NCBI GenBank assembly: GCA_937879855.1
Contig: CALFMO010000006.1
Location: 434,001-498,000, forward strand
Origin: an uncultured Acidobacteriaceae bacterium
Lineage (GTDB): Bacteria > Acidobacteriota > Terriglobia > Terriglobales > Acidobacteriaceae
Direction of reading: 5' to 3'
Length of the DNA: 64,000 nt
Shown: piece after piece, positions 8,514 to 16,388 of the stretch
Layout of the letters: every line of letters starts with the position of its first letter
How positions within the stretch are numbered: position 1 is the stretch's first letter
Notes under the pieces: model-generated
What the model saw: the letters and a program-made list of their open reading frames with translations, nothing else
Database searches by the model: none
Told to the model about the DNA's origin: nothing
Made by a program: the position numbers and the translations under genes

Positions 8514-9617
8514 ATGAGCCGCAAAATTCCTATCGGTATCCTTGGCGCCACCGGTGTAGTCGGCCAACGTTTCATCCAGATGCTGGAGCACCACCCGTGG
8601 TTCGAAGTGACCTGGCTGGCCGCGTCCGACCGTTCCGAAGGCAAGGTCTACGCCGAGGCCGCGCGCTGGCGCCTCAAAACGCCCATTCCCCCTGCCGTCG
8701 CCGCCATGCAAGTCTCGCCGGCAACTCCTGAAGGCGCGCCCAAAATTATTTTCGCCGCACTCGACGCCTCTATCGCCGCGGAACTCGAGCCCCGCTTCGC
8801 CGACGCTGGCTGCGCCGTGGTCTCCAACTCCAGCGCCCTGCGCATGCAGCAAGATGTCCCGCTCGTAATCCCCGAAGTCAACGCCGACCACATCAAGCTC
8901 ATTGACATGCAAGCCTGGCGCAAAAAATCCGGCGGCTATGTCGTCACCAATCCCAACTGCTCCGCCATCGGCCTGGTGCTTGCGCTCGCGCCCCTGCACC
9001 AGAAGTTTGGTCTCGAAACGGTGATGGCCGTAACCATGCAGGCCGTCAGCGGCGCGGGATATCCCGGCGTCGCCTCGCTCGACATCCTCGGCAATGTGAT
9101 CCCCTTCATCCGCAACGAAGAAGAAAAAATGGAGGAAGAAACCAAAAAACTCCTCGGCGAACTCAACGGCTCCAAAATAACTCCCGGCGACTTCGCCATG
9201 AGCGCGCAATGCAATCGCGTCGCCGTTGAAGACGGACACACCGAATCCGTTTCCATCCGCCTGAAGTCGAAGGCCAAGCCGCACGAAATCATCGCCGCCT
9301 GGAACAACTTTCACGCCGAGCCGCAAGAACTGAAATTGCCTAGCGCTCCCCAGCGCCCCGTCGTCTACCTCGAAGCCCCCGACCGTCCCCAGCCCCGCTT
9401 CGACGTCGACATGGGCGCCGGCATGACCACCGCCGTTGGACGCCTCCGCCCCTGCGGCGTCTTAGACTGGAAATTCACCGTGCTCTCCCACAACACCATC
9501 CGCGGAGCCGCCGGAGCCGCCGTCCTCAACGCCGAACTCCTGAAAGCCAAAGGCTACCTGGGCAAAGAGCACGCAACCAAAGAGCACGCAGCCCCAGTCA
9601 AGGAATACGCAAAATGA
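8514..9617 (+). CDS. asd: Aspartate-semialdehyde dehydrogenase
   Basis: Reduces aspartyl-4-phosphate to aspartate semialdehyde, the branch point for lysine/diaminopimelate, threonine and methionine. NADP-binding GATGVVGQRF is at residues 11-20, the catalytic Cys is C149 in TNPNCSAIG, and the SAQCNRVAVEDGH segment carries substrate-binding residues. The 367-residue protein is near family length. A short C-terminal tail has a near repeat (KEHATKEHAAPVKEYAK) outside the usual fold. It is the first gene of the asd-lysC-dapB-dapA-dapD run. Confidence 0.95.
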   Translation: MSRKIPIGILGATGVVGQRFIQMLEHHPWFEVTWLAASDRSEGKVYAEAARWRLKTPIPPAVAAMQVSPATPEGAPKIIFAALDASIAAELEPRFADAGCAVVSNSSALRMQQDVPLVIPEVNADHIKLIDMQAWRKKSGGYVVTNPNCSAIGLVLALAPLHQKFGLETVMAVTMQAVSGAGYPGVASLDILGNVIPFIRNEEEKMEEETKKLLGELNGSKITPGDFAMSAQCNRVAVEDGHTESVSIRLKSKAKPHEIIAAWNNFHAEPQELKLPSAPQRPVVYLEAPDRPQPRFDVDMGAGMTTAVGRLRPCGVLDWKFTVLSHNTIRGAAGAAVLNAELLKAKGYLGKEHATKEHAAPVKEYAK

Positions 9618-9631
9618 AAAGCGGGTTTACC

Positions 9632-9679
9632 GTAGCGCCGCCGCCCCGGCGGCTGTCGCGGGGGCGTCCCGCCCGCGCA
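9632..9679 (+). repeat. GC palindrome repeat (GTAGCGCCG family), copy 1
   Basis: Begins GTAGCGCCGCCG, forms a GCCGCC/GGCGGC hairpin, then continues CTGTCGCGGGGGCGTCCC. It shares these blocks with 15502-15552 and, on the other strand, 63837-63883. It lies between asd and lysC. Confidence 0.7.
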
Positions 9680-9732
9680 GGCGGAAGCTCCCATCCGCGC
9701 CCGTCCTCTTCTACGCCTAGGACCCCCCGACC

Positions 9733-11106
9733 ATGATCGTGATGAAGTTCGGCGGCACTTCCGTCGAAGACGCCAAAGCCATCGACCGCGTCGCCTCCAT
9801 CGCCGAAGGCCGCCTGGCGCAGAAGCCCGTAGTAGTAGTCAGCGCCATGGCCAAGGTCACCGACACTCTGCTGACCATGGCCAAGGCCGCCGGCGCCGGC
9901 GAGCGCAAGACCGCCCTAAAACTCTGCCGCTCGCTTCAGGAACGTCACTACAACACCGCCAGCGAACTCCTCGGCACTGCTCTCTTCACCGAATTCCATT
10001 CCGAACTAGGCGCGGACTTCGAAGCGCTCGACGAACTCCTGCGCGGCATCTCCGCCGTCGGCGAAATCACGCCCCGCACCACCGACCACGTCGCCGCCTT
10101 CGGCGAAATGCTTTCCAGCAAAATCGTCGCCGCCGCCTTCACCGCCCGCGGACTCAAAGGAGCCCACGTCGACTCCCGCGAAGTGCTGGTCACGGACAGC
10201 AACTACATGCAGGCCGTCCCGCAGTTCGAAGAAACCAACGCCCGCCTGCAGGCCATCATTGACCCGCTGCTGCAGGCAGGCCAGGTGCCGGTAATGGGCG
10301 GCTTCATCGGTGCGAATCGTGCCGGCATCACCACCACCATCGGACGCGGCGGTTCCGATTTTTCCGCCGCCATCATCGGCGCCGGCCTGGGCGCCGACCG
10401 CATAGAGATCTGGACCGATGTCGACGGCATTCTCACCACCGATCCCCGCATCTGCCCCGAAGCCCGCCGCATCAAAATCATCAGCTTCGACGAAGCCGCC
10501 GAACTAGCCTACTTCGGCGCGAAGGTCCTGCACCCCGCGACCGTCCTGCCTGCCATTCAAAAAAATATTCCCGTCTACGTGCTCAACTCGCGCAACCCTT
10601 CTTGCGAAGGCACCCGCATCACCACTCGTGCTCCGCAAGGCAAAAACATTTTCAAAGCTATCGCCGCCAAGAAGCGCATCACCATCGTCGACGTGGCCGC
10701 CCCGCGCATGCTGCTGGCTCACGGATTCCTGCGCTCCATCTTCGAAGCCTTCGACCGCCACAAAGTTTCCGTCGACGTAGTCTCCACCTCCGAAGTCAGC
10801 GTATCCCTCACCGTCGACTCCAATCAGGCAATCCCCGCGCTGGCCGCCGATCTCGCCAAGCTTGCCGACGTGAAATACGAAGGCCGCAAAGCCATCGTCT
10901 GCCTGGTCGGCGAAAACCTGCGCAACACACCCGGCATTGCCGCCCTGGTTTTCCGCGAATTAGCCGACAAAAAAATTCGCATGATCTCGCAAGGCGCCTC
11001 CGAGATCAACCTCACCTTCGTGATCGAAGAAGACGAAGTCCCCGAAGTAATCCAGCGCCTCCACAAAACCTTCTTCTCCGAACTAGATGCCGAAGTATTC
11101 GCGTAA
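9733..11106 (+). CDS. lysC: Aspartate kinase (monofunctional, with ACT domains)
   Basis: Phosphorylates aspartate, the first step of the aspartate-family pathway. The N-terminal KFGGTSV motif is at residues 5-11, and the catalytic domain extends to about 290. Two C-terminal ACT-type regulatory segments start near 320 (ITIVDVAAPRM) and 390 (AIVCLVGENL), as in lysine/threonine-inhibited kinases. There is no fused homoserine dehydrogenase. It lies 115 bp after asd, with a palindromic repeat between them. Confidence 0.95.
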   Translation: MIVMKFGGTSVEDAKAIDRVASIAEGRLAQKPVVVVSAMAKVTDTLLTMAKAAGAGERKTALKLCRSLQERHYNTASELLGTALFTEFHSELGADFEALDELLRGISAVGEITPRTTDHVAAFGEMLSSKIVAAAFTARGLKGAHVDSREVLVTDSNYMQAVPQFEETNARLQAIIDPLLQAGQVPVMGGFIGANRAGITTTIGRGGSDFSAAIIGAGLGADRIEIWTDVDGILTTDPRICPEARRIKIISFDEAAELAYFGAKVLHPATVLPAIQKNIPVYVLNSRNPSCEGTRITTRAPQGKNIFKAIAAKKRITIVDVAAPRMLLAHGFLRSIFEAFDRHKVSVDVVSTSEVSVSLTVDSNQAIPALAADLAKLADVKYEGRKAIVCLVGENLRNTPGIAALVFRELADKKIRMISQGASEINLTFVIEEDEVPEVIQRLHKTFFSELDAEVFA

Positions 11107-11115
11107 GCCAAGAGA

Positions 11116-11224
11116 CTTTAACCGCAAAGAACGCTAAGATGAGCGATGGCTGCAAAGAAAAGCTCCAAGGTTTTTCTCCGCGCCCTCTGCGGCTTTTCTC
11201 AGCGACCTCTGCGGTTAAAAGCTT
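11116..11224. repeat. Inverted-repeat element between lysC and dapB
   Basis: The left arm TTTAACCGCAAAGAACGCT and the right arm (reverse complement TTTTAACCGCAGAGGTCGCT) face each other across about 60 bp that contain further Ser/Lys-like AAAG and GCGG blocks. Related arms recur at 47993-48073. It occupies the whole spacer up to the dapB start. Confidence 0.7.
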
Positions 11225-11228
11225 TCCT

Positions 11229-11915
11229 ATGCGTCTACTAATCCTAGGCCGCGGCAAAACGGGAACTCTGGTGGCGGAAGTAGCCGCCACCCGCAAGCAT
11301 CACCTCGTAATCGCAGGCGCAAAAGAAAACGCCTCCAGCGCCGCCCTCACTCCAGAAAGGCTCCGCGACATCGATACGGTTATCGATTTCACCGCCCCGC
11401 ACTGCGTCATCGACAACATCGAAGCCTGCGTCGCGGCCAGCAAAAACATGGTCGTCGGTACCACAGGCTGGCACAACCATCTGGATCACATCCGCAGCCT
11501 GGTCGAGCAACACGGCACCGGATTCCTCTACGCCTCCAACTTTTCCATCGGCGTAAATCTTTTCTTCGACGTTGCCCGCTCCGCCGCCGCCGCTCTCCGC
11601 CACGATTACACCGGCCAAATTTTCGAGCGCCACCACGCTCAAAAAAAAGATGCCCCCTCCGGCACCGCGATCGCCCTCCAACATCTAATCCGCGAAGCCA
11701 GCGGCCAACCCGGAGATCTCGAAATCATTTCCTTCCGCGAAGGCGAAGTAGTAGGTCTGCACGAGGTCGTCCTCGAATCTCCCGCCGACCGAATCTATCT
11801 CTGCCACGACGCCAAGTCCCGCCGTGGCTTCGCCGAAGGCGCCGTCCGCGGCGCCGAATGGCTCGCCGGCAAAAAGGGTTTCTACGACTTCAAAGACGTC
11901 TGGCGGGAACTATAG
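11229..11915 (+). CDS. dapB: 4-hydroxy-tetrahydrodipicolinate reductase
   Basis: NAD(P)H-dependent reduction of the DapA product. It starts at ATG 11229 with the nucleotide-binding strand MRLLILGRGKTG, and has the catalytic/substrate signature ERHHAQKKDAPSGTA. At 228 residues it is shorter than the 265-273 of classical DapB; the nucleotide loop is GRGKTG rather than GAxGRMG, as in short DapB forms. The reading frame is open for more than 600 bp upstream inside lysC, but that part is out of frame with lysC and non-conserved. Confidence 0.9.
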   Translation: MRLLILGRGKTGTLVAEVAATRKHHLVIAGAKENASSAALTPERLRDIDTVIDFTAPHCVIDNIEACVAASKNMVVGTTGWHNHLDHIRSLVEQHGTGFLYASNFSIGVNLFFDVARSAAAALRHDYTGQIFERHHAQKKDAPSGTAIALQHLIREASGQPGDLEIISFREGEVVGLHEVVLESPADRIYLCHDAKSRRGFAEGAVRGAEWLAGKKGFYDFKDVWREL

Positions 11916-11953
11916 TTCTCGACCAAACCAAATTCCAAGGCAGGAGATTCGTA

Positions 11954-12490
11954 ATGAAGAGAAATTTTCTTCTCATCTTTTTCGTTTTTGGAATACCCGC
12001 CGCCAGTCTTGCTCAAGCTACAGCATCGGACTCGCAGACGCTACAAGATCTGTTAACGGAGGTTCGCGAACTTCGTCAGGATTTACGAGTCTCGCTGGCA
12101 AGAATACAGAGTTCCCAGATTCTGCTATCTCGCTTGCAGACTCAACAAGCAGCGGTAACGCGTGCGTCTGAACGTTTAAACGACGCTCGGTCCAGGCTAA
12201 TTGACGCGCAAACCCATCAAAATGATGTAAGGAACAACCTCAAGCGGATGGAGGACGCACTCACCGCCGAAGAGAACCTGGTGCGGCAGAACGAACTCCG
12301 AGACAGGATCAACCACTCGAAATCCGAACTGGAAGACTCGACGGAAGTCCAGCAACGTCAAGCGACCCAAATTGAGGACGAGCAGCAACTGCGCGCTGAA
12401 CAGGACAAACTTAACGCCCTCGAAGCCCAGCTAGACGAACTCGTCAGAAAACTGGGCAATCCCGGCGAACCCGGCCGTTCTGTGCGTTAA
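11954..12490 (+). CDS. Secreted coiled-coil protein of unknown function
   Basis: A 178-residue protein. The start at ATG 11954 has AGGAG at 11942-11946. The signal peptide ends near SLAQA (residue 22); the rest is nearly all Gln/Glu/Arg/Leu heptads (residues about 35-160), so one long coiled coil in the periplasm is likely. The C-terminus is a short Gly/Pro/Arg tail. It sits between dapB and dapA on the same strand, but nothing in it points to lysine synthesis; a link to peptidoglycan is possible only from position. Confidence 0.72.
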   Translation: MKRNFLLIFFVFGIPAASLAQATASDSQTLQDLLTEVRELRQDLRVSLARIQSSQILLSRLQTQQAAVTRASERLNDARSRLIDAQTHQNDVRNNLKRMEDALTAEENLVRQNELRDRINHSKSELEDSTEVQQRQATQIEDEQQLRAEQDKLNALEAQLDELVRKLGNPGEPGRSVR

Positions 12491-12524
12491 AGCGCGCCCG
12501 TTTTCCTCAACTCCGCTTTCGCGC

Positions 12525-12536
12525 TATCTTATTCCT
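12525..12536 (+). promoter_or_regulatory. Putative -10 box of dapA (leaderless)
   Basis: TATCTT at 12525-12530 is followed after 6 bp by the dapA ATG at 12537, so transcription would start at or next to the start codon. No Shine-Dalgarno is visible. Confidence 0.35.
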
Positions 12537-13667
12537 ATGCAACTCCGCGGCTGCGGCACCGCCCTCGTCACCCCCTTTCGTCAGGATGGTTCCATCGACG
12601 ACGCTGCCCTGCGCAACTTAATCGCATGGCAACTCGATTCCGGCATCGATTTTTTGGTTCCGTGTGGCACCACCGGCGAAACTCCCACCCTCACTCACGA
12701 TGAATGGCTCTACGTAATCGACACCACCATCGAAGTCGCTGCTGGACGCGTCCCCATCGTCGCGGGCGCCACTTCCAACTCCACCCACGATGCCGTCGAG
12801 AAAGCAAAAGAACTCGCCGCCCGCCCCGGAGTCAACGCCATCCTCACGGCGTCGCCCTACTACAACAAGCCCACGCAGGAAGGCCAGTATCGTCACTTCA
12901 AAGCCATCGCCGAAGCCGTCGGTGACAAGCCCATCATCCTCTACAACGTGCCCGGCCGCACCGCCGCCAATATCGAACCCGCAACCGTCGCACGCCTCGC
13001 CGAAATTCCCAACATCGTCGGAATCAAAGAAGCCAGCGGCAACATTGCCCAGATCGCCGAGGCCATCAACGCCGTCCCCGAAACGTTCTTGGTCTTCTCT
13101 GGCGACGACGCCTACACCTTGCCAGTCATCGCCCTCGGCGGCGTCGGTGTCGTCTCGGTCGCCTCGAACGAAATCCCGCACGAAATGGCGTCGCTCACCC
13201 GTGCCGCGCTAGCCAACGACTTGCCCTCCGCCCGTGCCCTCTATCGCAAATATCTGCCGCTGATGCAGGGCAACTTCATCGAGTCGAGCCCGCTACCTGT
13301 AAAAGCAGTGCTCGCGATGATGGGAAAAATCGAAGAAGTCTACCGCCTGCCCCTGTTGCCCATGCGCCGCGACACGCGTTCGCGCCTACAAAAAATCGCC
13401 ACCGAAGTCGGACTGATCACCAGGCCCGCCACCCCCACCTCCGAAGCCCCAGAATTCTTCATCTACGAGAACTGGGCCGCAGGCCCGCGCAAAATCGTCC
13501 TGCACCGCGGAACCTGCGGCCAATGCAGCCACGGCAAAGGACGCCCCGCCGGACACGACGTGAACCACGCTCGCTGGCATGGTCCCTACGCAACGCTGGC
13601 CCAAGCCCGCGACACCGCCCACGCCATGACCGGCGTCCTGATCCGCAGCGAGTGCAAATGCGTGTAA
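12537..13667 (+). CDS. dapA: 4-hydroxy-tetrahydrodipicolinate synthase fused to a small Cys domain
   Basis: Condenses pyruvate with aspartate semialdehyde. The catalytic TIM barrel occupies residues 1 to about 292, with GTTGE at 44-48, Y136 in YNVPGR and Schiff-base K164 in GIKEAS. Normal DapA ends near 292; here about 80 more residues follow: a Pro/Thr/Ser linker (296-305), then a domain of about 70 residues starting FFIYENW, with C327-x2-C330, a His-rich middle and C373-x-C375 at the end. The four Cys could bind a metal. It resembles small stand-alone proteins rather than a DapA extension. No frame change is seen at the junction. Confidence 0.93.
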   Translation: MQLRGCGTALVTPFRQDGSIDDAALRNLIAWQLDSGIDFLVPCGTTGETPTLTHDEWLYVIDTTIEVAAGRVPIVAGATSNSTHDAVEKAKELAARPGVNAILTASPYYNKPTQEGQYRHFKAIAEAVGDKPIILYNVPGRTAANIEPATVARLAEIPNIVGIKEASGNIAQIAEAINAVPETFLVFSGDDAYTLPVIALGGVGVVSVASNEIPHEMASLTRAALANDLPSARALYRKYLPLMQGNFIESSPLPVKAVLAMMGKIEEVYRLPLLPMRRDTRSRLQKIATEVGLITRPATPTSEAPEFFIYENWAAGPRKIVLHRGTCGQCSHGKGRPAGHDVNHARWHGPYATLAQARDTAHAMTGVLIRSECKCV

Positions 13668-13679
13668 GGCAAATTGTAG

Positions 13680-13828
13680 GATTGTTGATTGTTGATTGTT
13701 GATTTCTGATTGTTGATTGTTGATTCCTGATTGTTGATTCCTGATTGCAGATTTCCTTCGTGAACCTTAGTGTCCTTCGTGGTCCAAGCCTTGGCTTTTG
13801 ACAAATCAGCAATCATCAATCAACAATC
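13680..13828. repeat. Inverted pair of heptamer arrays (GATTNNN) around a nested repeat
   Basis: Left arm 13680-13754: ten 7-bp units (GATTGTT six times, plus GATTTCT, GATTCCT, GATTCCT, GATTGCA). Right arm 13801-13828: four units of the same motif on the other strand (ACAAATC, AGCAATC, ATCAATC, AACAATC). The 46-bp core contains CCTTCGTG/CCTTAGTG-type blocks related to the repeat at 58646-58680. The element fills nearly the whole dapA-dapD spacer. Confidence 0.88.
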
Positions 13829-13837
13829 ATCCATCTC

Positions 13838-14662
13838 ATGTCCTCCCTGAAATCCTCCATCGAGCGCCTGGCCTCTCAAGGCGAAGTCGAGCACGATCCC
13901 GAGGCGCGCAAGCTTTTCCTAGAATTCCGCGACCAACTCACGCAAGGAAAAATCCGCGCCGCCGAAAAAATCAACGCTCGCTGGACCGTAAACGCTTGGG
14001 TCAAACAAGGCATCCTCCTGGGTTTCCGCCTTGGCGTGCTCGCTGACATGACGGCCGGCCTCACCTTCGTAGATAAAGACACCTTCCCCGCCCGCCACTT
14101 CACCATCGCCGATCGCGTGCGCGTAGTCCCAGGCGGTTCCTCAGTCCGCACCGGAGCCTACGTCGCCCCCTCCGTCATCTGCATGCCGCCCATGTTCATC
14201 AACGTCGGCGCCTACGTCGACGAAGGCACCATGATCGACTCGCACGCCTTAGTCGGTTCCTGCGCCCAGATCGGCAAACGCGTGCACCTGAGCGCCGCCG
14301 CGCAAGTCGGCGGAGTCCTCGAGCCCATCAACGCAGCCCCGGTGATTATCGAAGATGACGTGCTGGTCGGCGGCAACTGCGGAATTTACGAGGGCACTCT
14401 GGTACGCGCCCGTGCAGTACTCGGCGCCGGAACCATCCTCACGCGTTCAACGCCGCTTTATGATCTAGTTCGCAACGAAGTCTACCGCGCCACCGCAGAC
14501 GCCTCGCTCGAAGTTCCGGAAAATGCCGTAGTCGTTCCCGGCTCGCGCGCCGTGAGAAAAGGCGCCGCCGAATGGAATCTCTCGCTCTACACTCCGGTGA
14601 TTGTGAAGTACCGCGACGAAAAAACCGACCGCGGCATCGAACTGGAAGACTGGCTCCGATAG
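13838..14662 (+). CDS. dapD: Tetrahydrodipicolinate N-succinyltransferase
   Basis: Transfers succinyl from succinyl-CoA to tetrahydrodipicolinate, defining the succinylase branch of diaminopimelate synthesis. The 274-residue protein has an N-terminal helical domain and a C-terminal left-handed beta-helix of hexapeptide turns (about 100-230), with GAYVAPSVICMPPMFIN and GTMIDSHALVGSCAQIG. Length is the family norm. dapC, dapE and dapF are not in the window. The ATG lies 9 bp after the heptamer element and lacks a clear Shine-Dalgarno. Confidence 0.95.
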   Translation: MSSLKSSIERLASQGEVEHDPEARKLFLEFRDQLTQGKIRAAEKINARWTVNAWVKQGILLGFRLGVLADMTAGLTFVDKDTFPARHFTIADRVRVVPGGSSVRTGAYVAPSVICMPPMFINVGAYVDEGTMIDSHALVGSCAQIGKRVHLSAAAQVGGVLEPINAAPVIIEDDVLVGGNCGIYEGTLVRARAVLGAGTILTRSTPLYDLVRNEVYRATADASLEVPENAVVVPGSRAVRKGAAEWNLSLYTPVIVKYRDEKTDRGIELEDWLR

Positions 14663-14681
14663 CGTACGGTCGATTGTGTGG

Positions 14682-14701
14682 GGCGGACACTCCTGTCCGC
14701 C
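14682..14701. repeat. Short palindrome GGCGGACA-CTCC-TGTCCGCC
   Basis: Perfect 8-bp stem with a 4-nt loop, preceded by GTGTGG. No T-run follows. Similar GTGTGGGG-led palindromes occur at 35139-35163 and, in degenerate form, near 46306. Confidence 0.65.
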
Positions 14702-14800
14702 AAAGCCTGAAGCTGATTCAGATTCTGAAGGAAGCTAGTTCAGCAAAAACCAGTTTCACAGGACGTCCGGGAAAGGAGGGAAAGTGTCTGCCCACTTTTT

Positions 14801-15451
14801 CTACCGAATCTCCACCGCCAACTTCCCCGACCCGTTCGTTGCGACCCTGATATGCTCATGTTTTCCAATTACAAAATTGGCATCGTGCAACGCATCCATC
14901 GGATACGTGCTCGCCATTCCGATGACTTTCATCCCCGCCGTCCGCGCCGACTGAATTCCCGCCGGAGCATCTTCGATAACGAGGCACTCCGCTGGATTCA
15001 CTCTCAACCCCGCCGCGCCCTTCAAATACGGCTCTGGATGCGGCTTTCCATTGGTTACATCATCGGAAGTCACTAGCACTTCGGGAACCGGAAGCCCGCA
15101 AAATCGCAATCGCTCACTGGCTAGCGGCCGCGACCCAGAGGTCACCACTCCCCAACGACCGACAGGAATGGAGCGCAGCAAGTCGGCGGCTCCGGGCATC
15201 ACCAGGACTCCGTCCTGATCTCCCGCTTCCTCCTCCTCGATCAGGCGCGCCTCAGCCTCGGCGTCGAGATGCGGCGCCACACGCTGGATCACTTCCACCG
15301 TACGTACGCCGTGCGCGATGGCCATAATCGCGTCGCCGTCCAGGCCCTTACGCTGCGCCCAAAGCCGCCACTCGCGGTCCACCGCGCGTGTGGAATCCAC
15401 CAGGACTCCATCCAAATCAAAAAGTATGGCTGAGCAGGAAAAGATAGGCAT
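14801..15451 (-). CDS. HAD-superfamily phosphatase (phosphoglycolate/sugar-phosphatase type)
   Basis: A 216-residue haloacid dehalogenase-like hydrolase. Motif I is FDLDGVLVDS (nucleophile D12, D14), motif II is VTSGS, motif III has the Lys of NGKPHPEPYL, and motif IV is VIEDAPAGI. An alpha-helical cap lies between motifs I and II. The pattern fits small sugar-phosphate or phosphoglycolate phosphatases; the substrate cannot be fixed. It is convergent with dapD and stands alone. Confidence 0.88.
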   Translation of the reverse strand: MPIFSCSAILFDLDGVLVDSTRAVDREWRLWAQRKGLDGDAIMAIAHGVRTVEVIQRVAPHLDAEAEARLIEEEEAGDQDGVLVMPGAADLLRSIPVGRWGVVTSGSRPLASERLRFCGLPVPEVLVTSDDVTNGKPHPEPYLKGAAGLRVNPAECLVIEDAPAGIQSARTAGMKVIGMASTYPMDALHDANFVIGKHEHIRVATNGSGKLAVEIR

Positions 15452-15501
15452 CTCTAACTATTTAAACACACCGATCAGAGAAGAGTGATCGAAGACGAAG
15501 A

Positions 15502-15552
15502 GTAGCGCCGCCGTCCCGGCGGCTGTCTCGAGCGCGCCCCGCGCTCGGCTGC
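15502..15552 (+). repeat. GC palindrome repeat (GTAGCGCCG family), copy 2
   Basis: GTAGCGCCGCCGTCCCGGCGG then CTGTCTCGAGCGCGCCCCGC. It is related to 9632-9679 but the second half has changed while remaining palindromic (GAGCGCG/CGCGCTC). It sits downstream of the EcsC-like gene. Confidence 0.65.
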
Positions 15553-15571
15553 CTACAGCAACGTTGTCTCA

Positions 15572-16270
15572 TTAGCTCGTACGAGTCGGAAGACTCGCCT
15601 GACTCATCGCGGCCAGCGCCTCTTGCCGCGCACGCTCTTTCAGCAACAAATGCCGCCCTCGAAAATGCGTTTTGGCACGTTGTCCCCACGCGCGCACGAA
15701 CCAGTAATTCAGTCCAGCCCCAATCGCTGAACTGGCCAGCGGTATCATGCGTCCCGCCCACTTCTCCACCGCTTCCGCGCTGGCCTTCGCCGCAATTCGT
15801 TGGATCACCCGCGGCACAAACTTGTTGATGACTTCTTTCTCCAGCAATTCGCGGCTGATGTCGACTCCCGCGGCGCTCGCCGCCGCAACCCACAGTTCCG
15901 CCACTTCTTCATCGGTGTTGAATTGGAATCCGTAGATCAGACTCAACTTTTGAATGGTCCGCATCGTGATCGCGGAAAGAATCCCCAGGTCCGGAACGAT
16001 CGTGATCAATCCGCCCAGCCCGAATCCCGCTCCCTCCACGGCCGCCACCTTCATCCCCGCTCGTATCACCGAGTCGGCGACGACATCGATCTCACCAATT
16101 TCCAGCGAATATATGCCGTGATAGCCGCTGATCGGCATCCGGTACGCCGCGCGCAGCTGCAGTAAGAATTTGTCCGGATCCACGAGCACTGTGGAATAAG
16201 CGCGCGTCAGCCCGCGTACCATTCCCGCCTCAACGCGCCGCCGCAGCCACGATTTCCCCGGCTCACTCAT
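15572..16270 (-). CDS. EcsC family protein
   Basis: A 232-residue protein from ATG 16270 (GAAGGG just upstream); an in-frame start at 16351 would add 27 non-conserved residues. The helical, Gly/Ala-rich central part (GAGFGLGGLITIVPDLGILS) and C-terminal IPLASSAIGAGLNYWFVRAW fit the EcsC domain. EcsC-like proteins are membrane-associated and of unknown biochemical role. Expressed divergently from RNase J. Confidence 0.72.
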   Translation of the reverse strand: MSEPGKSWLRRRVEAGMVRGLTRAYSTVLVDPDKFLLQLRAAYRMPISGYHGIYSLEIGEIDVVADSVIRAGMKVAAVEGAGFGLGGLITIVPDLGILSAITMRTIQKLSLIYGFQFNTDEEVAELWVAAASAAGVDISRELLEKEVINKFVPRVIQRIAAKASAEAVEKWAGRMIPLASSAIGAGLNYWFVRAWGQRAKTHFRGRHLLLKERARQEALAAMSQASLPTRTS

Positions 16271-16333
16271 CCCTTCAACCTTAACCCACGCAGCGCGAGA
16301 ATGCCATCGGGTGAATCCGCTCTTAGTCGCTAG

Positions 16334-16368
16334 CCACTGAACACTGGCCACTGACCACTGTTCGCTGT
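16334..16368. repeat. Heptamer tandem array, CCACTGN type (single arm)
   Basis: Five 7-bp units: CCACTGA, ACACTGG, CCACTGA, CCACTGT, TCGCTGT, in the promoter region between the EcsC-like gene and RNase J. No inverted partner seen. Confidence 0.7.
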
Positions 16369-16388
16369 GCTAGCATCATTCTTACTCA

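Noticed and set aside
10602..11915. Long open frame suggesting a dapB fusion of 437 residues
   Set aside because: The part before 11229 lies inside lysC in another frame, is Arg/His/Pro-rich, and shows no conserved domain. DapB starts naturally at 11229.
13680..13828. CRISPR array
   Set aside because: The 7-bp units are contiguous with no spacers, differ in length class from CRISPR repeats, and no cas genes are nearby.
14682..14701. Intrinsic terminator after dapD
   Set aside because: The stem is good but there is no T-run in the following 10 bases, so I list it as a palindrome only. The same applies to 18066, 35139 and 55929.
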